Notes: generated from the sequence alone by a model not told the origin. Counted from the stretch's first letter, positions 1 through 10,700 are shown. The stretch is DNA of 64,000 bases from Heterobilharzia americana (GCA_944470555.2 OX104127.1:143052786-143116785), one strand, 5' to 3'. A program made the numbers and translations.

Positions 1-89
1 CAACTATTACTAGGATGCTAGTCTCCTTTACAAACTCTGGTTGTAATTAAAATGAGCCTTTTTGACTGATAAAACTAAGATTTAGTGAA

Positions 90-425
90 TTTTTAACCGC
101 TATTCATACAACAATTAAGAACAACGAATAGTTACCACTTCTTATTTATTGATAACTTTAATTTCCCGTTGTTATCCTGGATCGAATTGATCGACCTCTG
201 TTAACATATAGGCTTCTATGTGTATACCTCCTGATTGTCTGACTATTCGTTATGTTGTAGTCCAGGACATGCATCTCGTCTCATTTAGGGCTCGTCAGTT
301 AGACGTATCCTTACCCCATTAAGTGACGTTATTCTCGCCAGAACGCGAATTTAATGACCGTCACTTCAAATGCCAAAACGTTACCAGCTAGGCCACTGAG
401 GCGCGAATATTAAGCATAACTGCCA
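90..425 (-). repeat. Degenerate S1 (Sm-alpha-type) unit
   Basis: The stretch from the GATCGAATTGATCGACCTC segment through CATATAGGCTTC to the reverse complement of a hammerhead-like block (CTCGTCAG near 293-300) and a decayed tRNA-like head (GCCACTGAGGC near 393) follows the order of the other S1 units. The conserved GAAA of the ribozyme core reads GAGA here, so cleavage is unlikely. It lies just before the PLE-C remnant. Confidence 0.55.
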
Positions 426-429
426 TATT

Positions 430-2135
430 TCGTTCCTTTATTTTTTTGATCAAAGGATGATGATCGAACTAGATGAAGACAATGGTGTAGTGTTGATCAA
501 CAAATCTGACTGTGTTCAAAAGATGCAGTTCATCCTGAAGGACAAATTTTGATTTATTTTTGAAAATGCAACCAGAGATAAGGCCTATCTGATGGAGAAT
601 AAAGTGACCAAATAACTAAAGGAATTATTAAAGAAGAAACTAACTGATGGTTAGATATAAAAGGAACCAAAACCTACAGAATTACGCTTACTACTTAATT
701 GTGGACAAGTGAAGCTGCATAAACCAAATATATCACTCAAACCCATTTTGTTTATGACCAACTCTCTTTGCACGATGGTTGGCAGGCAAATCGATTAAAT
801 CCAATTCGAAAGAAGCTGGTAATCTATAGTCCGAAAGATCCATTTGGATCTCCGTATAAAGATAGACGAAACCAGAACCAAAGATTAAGTAATAATATCT
901 TATGATATATCAGCATCGTTTACTAACACACTGCTGGAAGAAACAGTGGATATTGTCTGTTAATACTCAGATGAAATAAGTATGCTGAAAAAGGAACTTT
1001 AGAAGTTACTTTTCTTCTACACTAAGAATGTTCAGTTTCAATTGAACAACAAATTATACCACCAAACAGATGGAGTGAAAATAGGAAGTCCTTTGGGATC
1101 TATCATTGTGGATATATTTATAGACAATTTGGAATGAACCATATTAGCTACGTCTATCAGTCAAAGTACAACGTATAGCAGGTAGGTTGACGACACGTTT
1201 GTTTTGTGCAATGCTGTAATATTTCTGGAAATATTCTATAAGGTATATGCAAATATTAAATTTACCATACAACGTAAAATAAATAGTGAATTTTAGTTTT
1301 TGGACTTGAGACTTCGATAAAGGACAGATGATAGTGTCAGAGATCTGTCTTCAGAAAAGAAACATAGCGTAGAGAGTATCTTCATTAAAACAGTTTCTGT
1401 CCCATAAATTATAACCAAGGACTAGTTAAAAAAGCCTTTTTCGAAAGCTTAAGAAACTTTATTCATCAGACAAACTGAATAGACGAGTTCAGTTCATTGA
1501 GATATACCTGAAAGAAAACGGTTACCCTAAGAGATTTATAGACAAAGTCAAAATGATAACAGCGGAAACAAGTGTAATTGGTAATCCCAAGAAGAAACCT
1601 ATCTTCCTTCAGCCAATCTTCAAAGGGGATGAACTGATGAATCGACTTAATAGAAGAATAAGAACTGTACTAAAAATCAATTTCCAAGCAGCTAAATTAG
1701 TTTTCACTATGACAATCGAAAGTCAACCGGTTTCCTACTCATGTCACCACAATTCATAAATACCAATTCACATATACATGTCAGAGCACGAACATTGAAA
1801 GCATAGAGAAAAAGGTTGAGACTAGATCTTGTGAACATATTCCAAATAAGTTTGAACAAGCCAAAGTGTCTTAAATGTTCCACTACTAAATATATGACTG
1901 ATACAGGACACGATATCCAGATCTCGAAACCATTCAGAATAATTAGCGACTGATACTGATCAGTTGCCTCCAGTATACACGGCACATTTCATCCAAAATA
2001 TTCAACATATCTCCTCTCCAAATATTACTACTCTATCTGAACCATTTCTAACACAATCTAAACGTTACAGTATGAGATCAAAGAGTATGACGAATAGAAA
2101 TTACACCCTTTCTCAAATCGTAAATCACTTTTAAG
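430..2135 (+). mobile_element. Penelope-like element PLE-C, decayed RT plus GIY-YIG
   Basis: Penelope-like elements copy themselves with an RT related to telomerase and usually carry a C-terminal GIY-YIG endonuclease. Across several frames the + strand gives, in order, a YDISASFTN block (near 900), FYTKNVQFQLNNKLYHQTDG followed by VKIGSPLGS (1010-1105, matching the PLE consensus DGVxMGSPLxP), and YSRXVDDTFVLC (near 1175-1210, the catalytic VDD). A finger-like CQSTNIESIEKK..RSCEHIP block follows (1765-1850, a degenerate GIY-YIG signature with YIG lost). TKYMTDTGHD (near 1890) is the conserved TGH region. Many stops and frameshifts make this a pseudogene. The final 160 bases reappear inverted at 61.38-61.56 kb. 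Confidence 0.8.
1553..1759 (+). pseudogene. PLE-C linker fragment between RT and GIY-YIG
   Basis: A 68-codon open stretch inside PLE-C, between the VDD motif region and the GIY-YIG remnant. It includes NRLNRRIRTVLK, a region typical of the linker before the endonuclease in PLEs. It is open by chance survival: frames before and after contain stops, so no independent gene is inferred. Confidence 0.4.
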
Positions 2136-2319
2136 CACTTACCAACTATTTCCTTCTTGTTAGTGTTGCCACGTTATTGAAACCGTTTGATATGAAACTG
2201 AAATACTTTCGATACTCGGGAGATAAACAAAAGTGAACACCTATACATTAATTCTCTTCAGTGATTTCATTCAGTTGACCAAGATGAATGAAACGAATGA
2301 AATTGACACATCAACATTG

Positions 2320-2475
2320 TGCACGTTCATGGAGTAGGCAATAAGTCAACCTTATTGCACGAGGGCTAGTGATACTACCTGGTTACCCAAACCATCTCGG
2401 TGAGTGGAGTGGGGTTTTAACGTGCAACCAATTGGTTGAAAGTTTTCTCCATTAACCAATGAGCCACAGCCAAAT
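2320..2475 (-). repeat. S5 tRNA-like repeat
   Basis: Read on the minus strand this begins GGCTGTGGCTCATTGGTTAATGG (A-box-like) and continues to the GGTTTGGGTAACCAGGTAGT region. The same block occurs at about 61,030-61,160 (+) and, more diverged, at 34,505-34,640 (-). The pol III B box is degraded to a GTTGCACGTTAAAACC-like sequence. Confidence 0.5.
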
Positions 2476-3058
2476 ACCAAGATGAATAAGAAATTCGTAA
2501 CAATATACTAAGACAAGTGGAGAATAATTCTCCAGGATATTCAATGCATGAATCATTTCAGTTAGTCAAACATCATTACTTCTGCATGCTAGCCTCCAGC
2601 AAGTCTTATATTAAGGCAGTGCTCGGCACTAATTATACTGCACAAGACATGACTCTCATACCTTAGTGGTACAGTGCATAACGCCTTCGGCATTCGTAAC
2701 GATGCATATTGCGTTTCAGTCTCAGTAGAAAAAACATCACTCACTGAGATGCAAGTAATTCCACTCGACTAGTCAGTTCGAGATGGGAAGAAACATGCAT
2801 TCTAGATTACACTACCAGTCACCAATATGAGTATAGATACACCTTCAAATATTACACTTCAAGTAATCTACAGTCAGCTGATACATTTCAACATCTCTAT
2901 TGTACTTCAAAATCTCATAATCAATTCATATTCATCATCATACAGTAATGAATGATCACAAGGTTAGTCATTGAAATATGCTCATTTACTCTCTAGACGT
3001 ATCATTCAGTATTTCTAAAAGTTAGAAACAATTGTACTGTTTTCTTGAATTACTTGAA

Positions 3059-3256
3059 TTAAAATGACCAGGTCATACATTCAAGTGGAGACCTATCTTC
3101 AGTTATTCTTCTCACATAAGTTCGATTCTCTTTACATCTTTCTGATTTAACAAAGCTAGAACAGAATATGATGAATTCACTGTATTTCATCACCTTCTCT
3201 TCAACTCCATACACCCTACAAATTATAATAACACAGAAGAGAAATAAAATCCACAT
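3059..3256 (-). CDS. Hypothetical 65-aa secreted cysteine-containing protein, left copy
   Basis: Unrecognised. The ORF starts at ATG and encodes 65 residues. Residues 1-17 (MWILFLFCVIIICRVYG) look like a signal peptide; the mature part is charged, with cysteines at 32, 41 and 60 and an N-terminal EEK. Differing by one residue (V22 here, A22 there) from the ORF in the other arm, it has kept its start, stop and length. A TATAAAAG motif lies about 190 bases upstream on the same strand. The two ORFs are divergent, facing away from the palindrome centre. Small secreted proteins are plentiful in flukes, but no family is claimed. It could equally be a chance ORF in a repeat, preserved because the arms are recent copies. 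Confidence 0.4.
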   Translation of the reverse strand: MWILFLFCVIIICRVYGVEEKVMKYSEFIIFCSSFVKSERCKENRTYVRRITEDRSPLECMTWSF

Positions 3257-3443
3257 ATAATTAATTCACTTAGCAAGACGATGACAGTACATTGATGACA
3301 CAACGAAACAATTGATACACATTAAGGAAGTTTAAATGAAACAGAATTGCATCGAACAAGAAAGGTAGTTGTTAGCCTCCAATTCCCATGGTAGCCAATA
3401 ATTTCTTTTGTCATCCCCTTCCAAATTTCTTTATGTTCATCCC

Positions 3444-3451
3444 CTTTTATA
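3444..3451 (-). promoter_or_regulatory. TATA-box-like motif, left arm
   Basis: Reverse-strand TATAAAAG followed by GGG, about 190 bases before the ATG of the minus-strand 65-codon ORF. The same motif at the same spacing occurs in the other arm. Function is inferred from motif and position only. Confidence 0.35.
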
Positions 3452-4112
3452 ACGAAATTCATATCATCGTTTCCATCCTCATTGCCACCAGTTTACTACT
3501 TGACTCTGACTGACTTGTCTTTTAACCAGACAAAATATTTTTAACTCCATATTCACAGTACTACCTCATCACTCCCACTTACGTAATACTTTCTATTCCA
3601 TTTCTCCATTGGTCACATGTAGGAGGATGACAATTTGACTAAATAAACACAACATAACTTCAATTTTAATCATCATAAAATTCTTTCATTTCATTCATTT
3701 TGGAAGTTTGTGGGGATTTTATTGATTTCACATTGGTATATTTATTCATTAAAACTTCCCTCAATCTAGATCAATTTTTTACTATCTCATCAATCGACTA
3801 TCATCTTCCATTTTAGTCTGTTCATTAGAAATGTTACACAGTGAAGGAACAGTATCATTTACTGGATAGAGACGTTTCGGACACAACTGATTGTCCACAT
3901 TCATATCAGGTAGGTAACTTCACAACTCTGAGACATGATTTATATGATTCTAAGCCTCTCTCCTTCTTAGTGATGACAAGGGTAGTAGGATTTTCCATAA
4001 ATCTGGAACAGGTACAGAATCATTTCTATTACTGAATGTATTTGGTGTTGATTCAATAAACAAAGATTTGCTTATCAATCTCTCCCCCCCTTCACCCAAC
4101 TAACTTAGTTTT

Positions 4113-4364
4113 AAAGTGGGGTTCAAACCAACAAACTAGCTTAGAAAAAACTTTTATAGATAAAAAGATCGTACTGATTCAGTTAAGTGATGTAATTTGG
4201 TTTACCAACTCACTTGCAATAACTGCAACGTCAAATACATAGATCAAAGTAGTCGACCAGGATTGATTAGAATAAGGGAAAAAAATTTAGAGAAAAGCTA
4301 GGCGAAAGCTCAACACGCAATTACACACAATCACACAGTACGGTAGGATACAGCGACAGTATTG
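4113..4364. other. 252-bp spacer of the inverted repeat
   Basis: Unpaired centre between the two arms. No ORF or recognised repeat is visible. If transcribed through, it would form the loop of a hairpin with a 1.6-kb stem. Confidence 0.8.
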
Positions 4365-5024
4365 AAAACTAAGTTAGTTGGGTGAAGGGGGGGAGAGATT
4401 GATAAGCAAATCTTTGTTTATTGAATCAACACCAAATACATTCAGTAATAGAAATGATTCTGTACCTGTTCCAGATTTATGGAAAATCTACTACCCTGTT
4501 CATCACTAAGAAGGAGAGAGGCTTAGAATCATATAAATCATGTCTCAGAGTTGTGAAGTTACCTACCTGATATGAATGTGGACAATCAGTTGTGTCCGAA
4601 ACGTCTCTATCCAGTAAATGATACTGTTCCTTCACTGTGTAACATTTCTAATGAACAGACTAAAATGGAAGATGATAGTCGATTGATGAGATAGTAAAAA
4701 ATTGATCTAGATTGAGGGAAGTTTTAATGAATAAATATACCAATGTGAAATCAATAAAATCCCCACAAACTTCCAAAATGAATGAAATGAAAGAATTTTA
4801 TGATGATTAAAATTGAAGTTATGTTGTGTTTATTTAGTCAAATTGTCATCCTCCTACATGTGACCAATAGAGAAATGGAATAGAAAGTATTACGTAAGTG
4901 GGAGTGATGAGGTAGTACTGTGAATATGGAGTTAAAAATATTTTGTCTGGTTAAAAGACAAGTCAGTCAGAGTCAAGTAGTAAACTGGTGGCAATGAGGA
5001 TGGAAACGATGATATGAATTTCGT

Positions 5025-5032
5025 TATAAAAG
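5025..5032 (+). promoter_or_regulatory. TATA-box-like motif, right arm
   Basis: TATAAAAG followed by GGG, 188 bases before the ATG at 5,220. It mirrors the motif in the left arm. Promoter role is inferred. Confidence 0.35.
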
Positions 5033-5219
5033 GGGATGAACATAAAGAAATTTGGAAGGGGATGACAAAAGAAATTATTGGCTACCATGGGAATTGGAGG
5101 CTAACAACTACCTTTCTTGTTCGATGCAATTCTGTTTCATTTAAACTTCCTTAATGTGTATCAATTGTTTCGTTATGTCATCAATGTACTGTCATCGTCT
5201 TGCTAAGTGAATTAATTAT

Positions 5220-5417
5220 ATGTGGATTTTATTTCTCTTCTGTGTTATTATAATTTGTAGGGTGTATGGAGTTGAAGAGAAGGCGATGAAATACAGTGAA
5301 TTCATCATATTCTGTTCTAGCTTTGTTAAATCAGAAAGATGTAAAGAGAATCGAACTTATGTGAGAAGAATAACTGAAGATAGGTCTCCACTTGAATGTA
5401 TGACCTGGTCATTTTAA
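5220..5417 (+). CDS. Hypothetical 65-aa secreted cysteine-containing protein, right copy
   Basis: Unrecognised. Starts at ATG and encodes 65 residues, identical to the left-arm copy except A22. A hydrophobic 17-residue leader ends in VYG, a plausible signal-peptidase site; the mature chain has three cysteines (32, 41, 60) and ends CMTWSF. A third genomic fragment of this ORF at about 60,352-60,400 has lost two bases in the TATGTGAGAAG region, shifting the frame, and carries the MITE-like insertion just after the stop. No conventional splice donor is seen in the ORF, so a single exon is assumed. The alternative is repeat-derived noise. Confidence 0.4.
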   Translation: MWILFLFCVIIICRVYGVEEKAMKYSEFIIFCSSFVKSERCKENRTYVRRITEDRSPLECMTWSF

Positions 5418-5962
5418 TTCAAGTAATTCAAGAAAACAGTACAATTGTTTCTAACTTTTAGAAATACTGAATGATACGTCTAGAGAGTAAATGAGCATAT
5501 TTCAATGACTAACCTTGTGATCATTCATTACTGTATGATGATGAATATGAATTGATTATGAGATTTTGAAGTACAATAGAGATATTGAAATGTATCAGCT
5601 GACTGTAGATTACTTGAAGTGTAATATTTGAAGGTGTATCTATATTCATATTGGTGACTAGTAGTGTAATCTAGGATGCATGTTTCTTCCCATCTCGAAC
5701 TGACTAGTCGAGTGGAATTACTTGCATCTCAGTGAGTGATGTTTTTTCTACTGAGACTGAAACGCAATATGCATCGTTACGAATGCCGAAGGCGTTATGC
5801 ACTGAACCGCGAAGGTATGAGAGTCATGTCTTGTGCAGTATAGTTAGTGCCGAGCACTGCCTTAATATAAGACTTGCTGGAGGCTAGCATGCAGAAGTAA
5901 TGATGTTTGACTAACTGAAATGATTCATGCATGGAATATCCTGGAGAATTATTCTCCACTTG

Positions 5963-6245
5963 TGGAATTACTTGCGTCCCAGTGAGTGATGTTTTTTCTA
6001 CTGAGACTGAAACGCAATATGCATCGTACGAATGACGAATGTATTGTAACTCAAAGACGGATGCACGATAGCTACTTTTTGTACAACGGGAATCTCTAAT
6101 GACCGTTTGCTGATATGCTTCTTATTCTCTTTTTTTAGTGAATGGAGCTGTTCGGCCTCTGTTTGTATATGGTCTTTTACGCGTATTCCTCGATATTGTC
6201 TCAATGTTAATAACTGTAATTTATTTGGATATTTATAGAAGACGA
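5963..6245 (-). repeat. S1-like fragments: local duplication plus decayed unit
   Basis: 5,963-6,033 repeats the S1-like segment at 5,712-5,783 almost exactly (GTGGAATTACTTGC through GCAATATGCATCG). It is followed by a decayed S1 unit with the order GATAGCTAC..TGTACAACGGG..TGATATGCTT..GGCCTCTGTTTG..CCTCGATATTGTC..GTAATTTATTTGG. The hammerhead part is absent. Confidence 0.6.
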
Positions 6246-6314
6246 ATCCAGTAAAACAGCAGAGAATTACAAGTATATGTATGAATGGTAACAACTAATA
6301 CCCACTATCAAAAA

Positions 6315-7060
6315 CACAGCAAGACACATCTTCCTGCACTCATCCGAAATAATCAGTGTGGAAATCTACCACACTCCACTCCACTCCACTACACTACACT
6401 GCACTGCACTACACTACACTCAGCATAAAACGTGAACAACATCTATATTTTCAATACCAATTCAGTCAAGTCAAGTAAGTCAATGCGTGATAGTTGTGTG
6501 ATGGTTGACAGACATGGCGGAGCGTCACCAAAAGCATATCCAACAAACTGCTCACATACATCACATGAACAACTACCACATACACTCACTACATACTGAA
6601 TATCGATCAGATGGATGGTGAGAATATAATGAGAAGAATGAGCAACAAGGAACTCACTGTGACCTGACAACGAACCAACCGACCAAGAACCTATGGCCTA
6701 ACAAATATGTGGAGGAAGGAAGTGGATATGGTTTGGTTTGGTTTGAATTAGATTGTATTGTATTGGATTAGACCTAGATTGATAAGACGGTTTGTGGACA
6801 TCACGCGTCAGGCCAGGCTAGGCCAGGCAGGTCAGGTCAGACCAGACCAGGTCGTCAAGTGGAACCCGAATGGGAAATGGAGAGTTGAGCATCCGAGTTG
6901 AGGGTGATATGGAGGAGATGGTGTGAGGAAGGAATGGAAGGATATGGGCAGTCGGAGAGCCAGGTTAAATTGACTGTAGAGAAGAGAGTGAAATGGTGAT
7001 GGGCTGCTGAAGTCCTATGTTCCACTAGGAATGCAAGGGACAAATAATAATAATAATAAA
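6315..7060 (+). mobile_element. RTE-type LINE, 3' end
   Basis: A 5'-truncated copy. It runs from the TCCTGCACTCATCC segment, through a (CACTC/CACTA)n tract (6,371-6,420), the ACAAGGAACTCACTGTGACC segment, a GGCCAGGC/GGTCA pentamer tract (6,811-6,850) and GTGGAACCCGAATGGGAAA (C-terminal WNPxGK of RTE RT), to the 3' end ATGTTCCACTAGGAATGCAAGG and an (AAT)n tail at 7,045-7,059. The copy at 16.46-17.18 kb belongs to the same subfamily. Confidence 0.85.
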
Positions 7061-7161
7061 AACATCCCAAAATGAAATGAAGTGACATCTCAAGGGAATT
7101 ATCTAGATTCGTCGATACTTTACGCTGACAGTGAAAAGGAAATAGGTTGTACATCCTTCTT

Positions 7162-7392
7162 TTAAACGCATACTGATCGCTTGAACTTTTGAAATGTGAA
7201 TTCATCTGTGCCTAGATGTTTTAACCGTGCTCCTTTCAATTGGCTTGGCCGCACTGTGTACAAAGTTGTGCCGCACTCATCCAAAGGAAGCAAGTGTCCT
7301 GAGTTTACTAGGTATTCTGTTATAGCGCTGAAGTTGTGTTTGTGTTCTCCCCTTGTCGACCAGTTTGAATAGTGTTTGGGTGTGCATCTCAC
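7162..7392 (-). pseudogene. PLE-D GIY-YIG C-terminal fragment
   Basis: A 76-codon open stretch that retains SAITEYLVNSGHLLPLDE, the C-terminal half of a PLE GIY-YIG nuclease. The YIG segment lies just upstream in a frame that is now closed by a stop after CSCGAE, so the nuclease cannot be made. Confidence 0.6.
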
Positions 7393-8640
7393 CAGCTAGT
7401 GCACAGTAAGGCTGATTTACTCGGCTCCACAGGAACAAGGAAAGTGATATACACACACTGATGTGATCCAATTCTCCAGCTGATCGTTTGCGTACGGACG
7501 AATAAGTTCCTTACGGTAGTTCAGAGATTGGCGGTAAAATGTTTTACTCTAAATAGACCTTGATAATCGCTTCTTAAGGATATCTACCGCGTTATCATGC
7601 TTGAATTCGAGGTTCGAAAGTAAAATCTTTTTTCGGAGCAATATACAAACGTTCCATGATGCTTTTCGGTTTGAAATTCTGTAAATTTTAGTGGGTACCT
7701 ATTTTCAATCATGATTTATCACATGTTCCGTAGTTCACCGTCGATGGTATCAACTTAGTGTATTTTTTGTATACCCAAGGAGAGTCGGTTGATAAGATTC
7801 CTCTTTCTGTTAAAAAGGATATGACTTTAAAAATCAATTAAATATTCACCCCAATACGTCTCTGAACCGAACTGTTATTTACTCTCTGAAGTTGGACGTC
7901 AAAGATGTAGAATTACGAGCCTAAATCTGTTTCTAGAGTAAAGTTGATACAGGGATGAAGATAAGTGAATATTTGAAGCAGCTTTCTAAGGTTACTATTC
8001 TCATCAAAAAATAAAAAATGTATCACCTATTTGTCTTTTTTTAGGTATAAACTCATCAATTGTTAGCGGTAAGGTAATATTTTTTAGGTTTTCATGAAGT
8101 AGTTGGGTAAGAGGAGACTCAAATGGGACCCTGTCGTCCTACTGTTTATTTCCTTTCAGATTACGTTGTTAAATCAGAATTTCATCGGTGGTGCACCTAG
8201 GAAGGAACTCTTTTAAGTAATCATTGGGAGTATGAATATCGGTGTTATTGGAACATTTGCTAATCGATAGATGATATCAAAAGACAATCTTCTTCACTGA
8301 ATGACTAGCATCCTTGACTAAACTAACAACGCGAAATAAGTGGCACAGATGGTGCTTCAAAAACTTCTTCACTGGTTCAAGTATCTTGATGAGCTATCCT
8401 GCGACTAAATGATAGAGAGAACTATTCATATCTGACATTGAATAGAACAGATCACTTTCTTTATGCACATTGAGTTGGTCATACAATTTGTAGGATCAAA
8501 GAACCTGGAGAATGAAGTTATTCATAGAGTTCACTTCTGGTGGAAGCTTTAATTCTCACTTCCTTCAGTTTTTCAGACAACTGAAGTTTCTTTTCATTTG
8601 ATTGCATCTTTCTAAATTATCCATTTTGAAAACTTTACTG
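7165..8640 (-). mobile_element. Penelope-like element PLE-D, decayed RT plus GIY-YIG
   Basis: On the minus strand, in order and across shifting frames: LIKILEPVKKFLKHHL (about 8,390), a TDEILI..RNLKG segment, TTGSHLSLLLPNYFM (about 8,120-8,080, degenerate GSPLxPLLADxFM), IGDTFFIF (about 8,010, VDDTFFIF with the first aspartate lost), then VYHFPCSCGAE (about 7,445-7,410, Cys-rich start of the GIY-YIG domain) and HNFSAITEYLVNSGHLLP (about 7,290-7,340, the SAI..HL..(S/T)GH signature). Multiple stops show it is dead. It abuts the tail of the RTE copy at 7,060. Confidence 0.75.
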
Positions 8641-9070
8641 TATTCGATAAAATGAGTAAAAGTTTATTTATGTAATCCGATTTATTAGATGACACTATTC
8701 CAACACTTTTGTGAGGGAATATCGAAACTCAGTTTTCTTTTTTTTGCAGATTTCTCAACTAATTTCGATGTCTCTTTGATAAATGTTGAATATTCAATTT
8801 TCTGTTAATATAATCCATGCAGTAGTTTAAAACAATTCAATTAATATGGTCAAGAAAATTAATTGAGACTAGAACTAGGTCTTTCGCTGGATTTCTTAGA
8901 CTGTTGAACTGGAGTTTTGTGGAAAGCTTATCAACTTTTGGGCCAAGGAACAAGATCTACATTTCAGCTGAAGGCAATGATCCATTCTAATAGTTGGATA
9001 TGTAATTTTCTGGTCACAAAAGAGAACTAGTTTCAGTGGTTACTGACTTCCAACTCCAATTCACCTTTTG
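8640..9070. other. No gene recognised
   Basis: AT-rich sequence with no ORF of note. It may include the decayed 5' part of PLE-D (minus strand), but no motif can be placed with confidence. Confidence 0.5.
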
Positions 9071-9076
9071 TTTATC

Positions 9077-9205
9077 GATAATTGTAATTTCTGGTTGCTA
9101 GACTGGATCGAATTTCTCAAACTCTGTTGCCAGGTGGACTCCTATGAGGATATCTTCAAATTGTCTGAATATTCATTATATTGTAGTCTACTGAATGGGC
9201 AGCTG
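9077..9205 (-). repeat. S1 fragment, outer half
   Basis: Contains GATAATTGTAATTTCTGGTTG, GGATCGAATTTCTCAAACTCTGTTG, CCTATGAGGATATC and GAATATTCATTATATTGTAGTCTAC in the order of an S1 unit outside the ribozyme. Confidence 0.6.
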
Positions 9206-9284
9206 GGGGAATCCAGGATATCAACTGGAAATTGCAAGTATCAATAAACAACAACTGATACTCGTTGCACAAGAAGTGTCTCTC

Positions 9285-9432
9285 CAGCTTCAGTGGCTTA
9301 GTGGAAAATGCTTTCGCGATTGAAGAGATGGGTACTGGGTTCGAGTCCCAGTAGGAACAAGTCGAACTGACGAGAACCAGAGAGGATGAAACACATGTTA
9401 TGGATTTCACTGCTATCCACCAAGCAGATTAA
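9285..9432 (+). repeat. S1 unit with tRNA-like head and decayed hammerhead
   Basis: The A-box-like CAGTGGCTTAGTGG (9,292) and B-box GGGTTCGAGTCCC (9,337-9,349) are well preserved. They are followed by GAACTGACGAG (conserved CUGANGA) and GATGAAAC (conserved GAAA) near 9,365-9,395, and by TATGGATTTCACTGCT. The outer segments of the fold are altered (AACCAGAGAGGAT replaces a paired stem II). Confidence 0.65.
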
Positions 9433-9439
9433 AATCCAA

Positions 9440-9690
9440 TTCGAATTTGCCAGTGACATCAGGTCTCTTCTTGGTGATGGTAGTAAGCTAGTTGTCGGAT
9501 TCTTTGTTTCATCCGTAGACAATTCAAGAGAAATATAGTTTCTAGTTGAACAAAAGTGGTCTTAAAAAAGCAATTTTTGTTTCTTCTTTTGTATTCCAAA
9601 TCTTGAATGTATCCTGCATCATTTTGGAAGCGATAAATGGAACAAAATCCTTCAACTATTCTAATTCCCTGACGCAGCAACTACTCAGTA
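9440..9690. other. Unique-looking stretch, no gene recognised
   Basis: Short open frames on both strands here are overlapping and unremarkable; none shows a domain. Confidence 0.4.
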
Positions 9691-9699
9691 GTACATACC

Positions 9700-9935
9700 T
9701 AACACTCTTCCCCATCAGGGATTTAACTCAGTACCTTCAAGTTGAGTTGATTGGTTGGTTTGTCTACAGTTTCCTACTTCTATCAATTCAAGATATAGTG
9801 CGACCAATCATTAAGGTCTTCAGTCGGTATCCACTTTACTTTTAAATGGTTGACTTTATAGGTCTCGGCTTCTCATTCAAACTTCGAGATACCCATTTTA
9901 AAGCATGTCACTAATGAACACCAGACAGAATTATA
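9700..9935 (-). repeat. S3 repeat, partial
   Basis: Shares GATTTAACTCAGTACCTTCA, the TTTCCTACTTCTATCAATTC..GATATAGTGCGACCA segment, TCTTCAGTCGGTATCCAC, TTGACTTTATAGGTCTCGGC and TCACTAATGAACACCAGA with the fuller S3 copies at 18.84 and 36.13 kb. Confidence 0.7.
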
Positions 9936-10590
9936 TTTTCAAAGTAGTACTTACTCATCCTAGACTGATCTAAAGATCTTGATAGGGTAAGCATAGATCT
10001 TAAAGTTCTTACAATTGTATAACTCAGTATATAAGAGTTAATTTCCCATTTATGTATGTATTATCCTTAATATATCAAATGATCCTTATGCATAGGACTA
10101 AAAAGATGCATAATAAGAGTATAAAGTGCTTAGGAATAATTAACTTCATATATTCCATTTTTATATTTATCTAAACAATGACAATTCATTATATATGCTA
10201 ATTACATCATAGATATCATATAGTGTCCAACAATCAGATGCAATCAGATGATAGGGATATATTTTACAATATGAAAACATAAAGAAAGGAAATACATTCA
10301 TTGTTCATATTACATTACAATCATATGTTCAAAGGATTTCCAGTGAACAATAAGAGGACTAAGAGTAAACATTTTGGTAATAGGCTATGATTTCAAAATG
10401 GAACTAGACCACTATGATTACCGTACATTCATATCAGTAAATTTTAAAGAAAATTATTTTATTTTAGAGATTTGTGAGGATTGATTAATTGTTTTCACGT
10501 TTTTATTCATCAGTAACTGATATCACATAGACAACCATTAGAAACGTAAGAGCGATCGACAGCTATTCCATCCTAGAATAGGTTCCCTCA
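9936..10590. other. AT-rich spacer, nothing recognised
   Basis: No ORF above background, no repeat family recognised, no paired inverted repeat noticed. Confidence 0.5.
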
Positions 10591-10594
10591 ACAG

Positions 10595-10700
10595 TGTGGA
10601 TCCATGACCTCGCCAAGCCAGTGGTAGAATTCAGATCCTTCGTTTTGCGTGGTGCGTATGTTACCATTGAGCCACATGGTCGGAATCTACTGTTCCACAT
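10595..10700 (-). repeat. S3-like tRNA head, diverged
   Basis: Minus-strand reading gives GATTCCGACCATGTGGCTCA, the A-box-like start seen in S3, continuing to CAAAACGAAGGATCTGAATTC. Likely a diverged relative of S3, but the body is not clearly matched. Confidence 0.35.

Larger units (their letters stand above)
2513..4112 (-). repeat. Left arm of 1.6-kb near-perfect inverted repeat
   Basis: About 1,600 bases that are the reverse complement of 4,365-5,962 with only scattered single-base differences. Outer edge: ACAAGTGG (2,513); inner edge: AACTTAGTTTT (4,102-4,112). From outside in, the arm contains a segment also found at 60.36-61.0 kb, a diverged S1-like block (about 2,680-2,830), the minus-strand 65-codon ORF (3,059-3,256), a TATA box (3,444-3,451), a block resembling 63.81-63.87 kb, and a pyrimidine tract beside a segment that resembles the 3' flank of PLE-B (22.4 and 45.0 kb). 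Confidence 0.9.
4365..5962 (+). repeat. Right arm of 1.6-kb near-perfect inverted repeat
   Basis: Reverse complement of 2,513-4,112. It ends at CCACTTGT (5,955-5,962), after which the two flanks diverge: here a second copy of an S1-like fragment begins, on the left the S5 repeat. The few differences seen (for example the residue-22 codon of the ORF, and CAGTGCATA against GCACTGAACC near the S1-like block) indicate a recent origin or ongoing gene conversion. Confidence 0.9.

Noticed and set aside
3841..4035. 64-codon + strand frame inside the left arm
   Set aside because: Its mirror in the right arm is interrupted by a single-base difference near the ATGACAAGG/CTGTTCATC site, and it has no leader or domain.
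6360..6420. CRISPR-like short repeats (CACTC/CACTA)
   Set aside because: Simple pentamer microsatellite in an RTE copy, without spacers, in a eukaryotic context.
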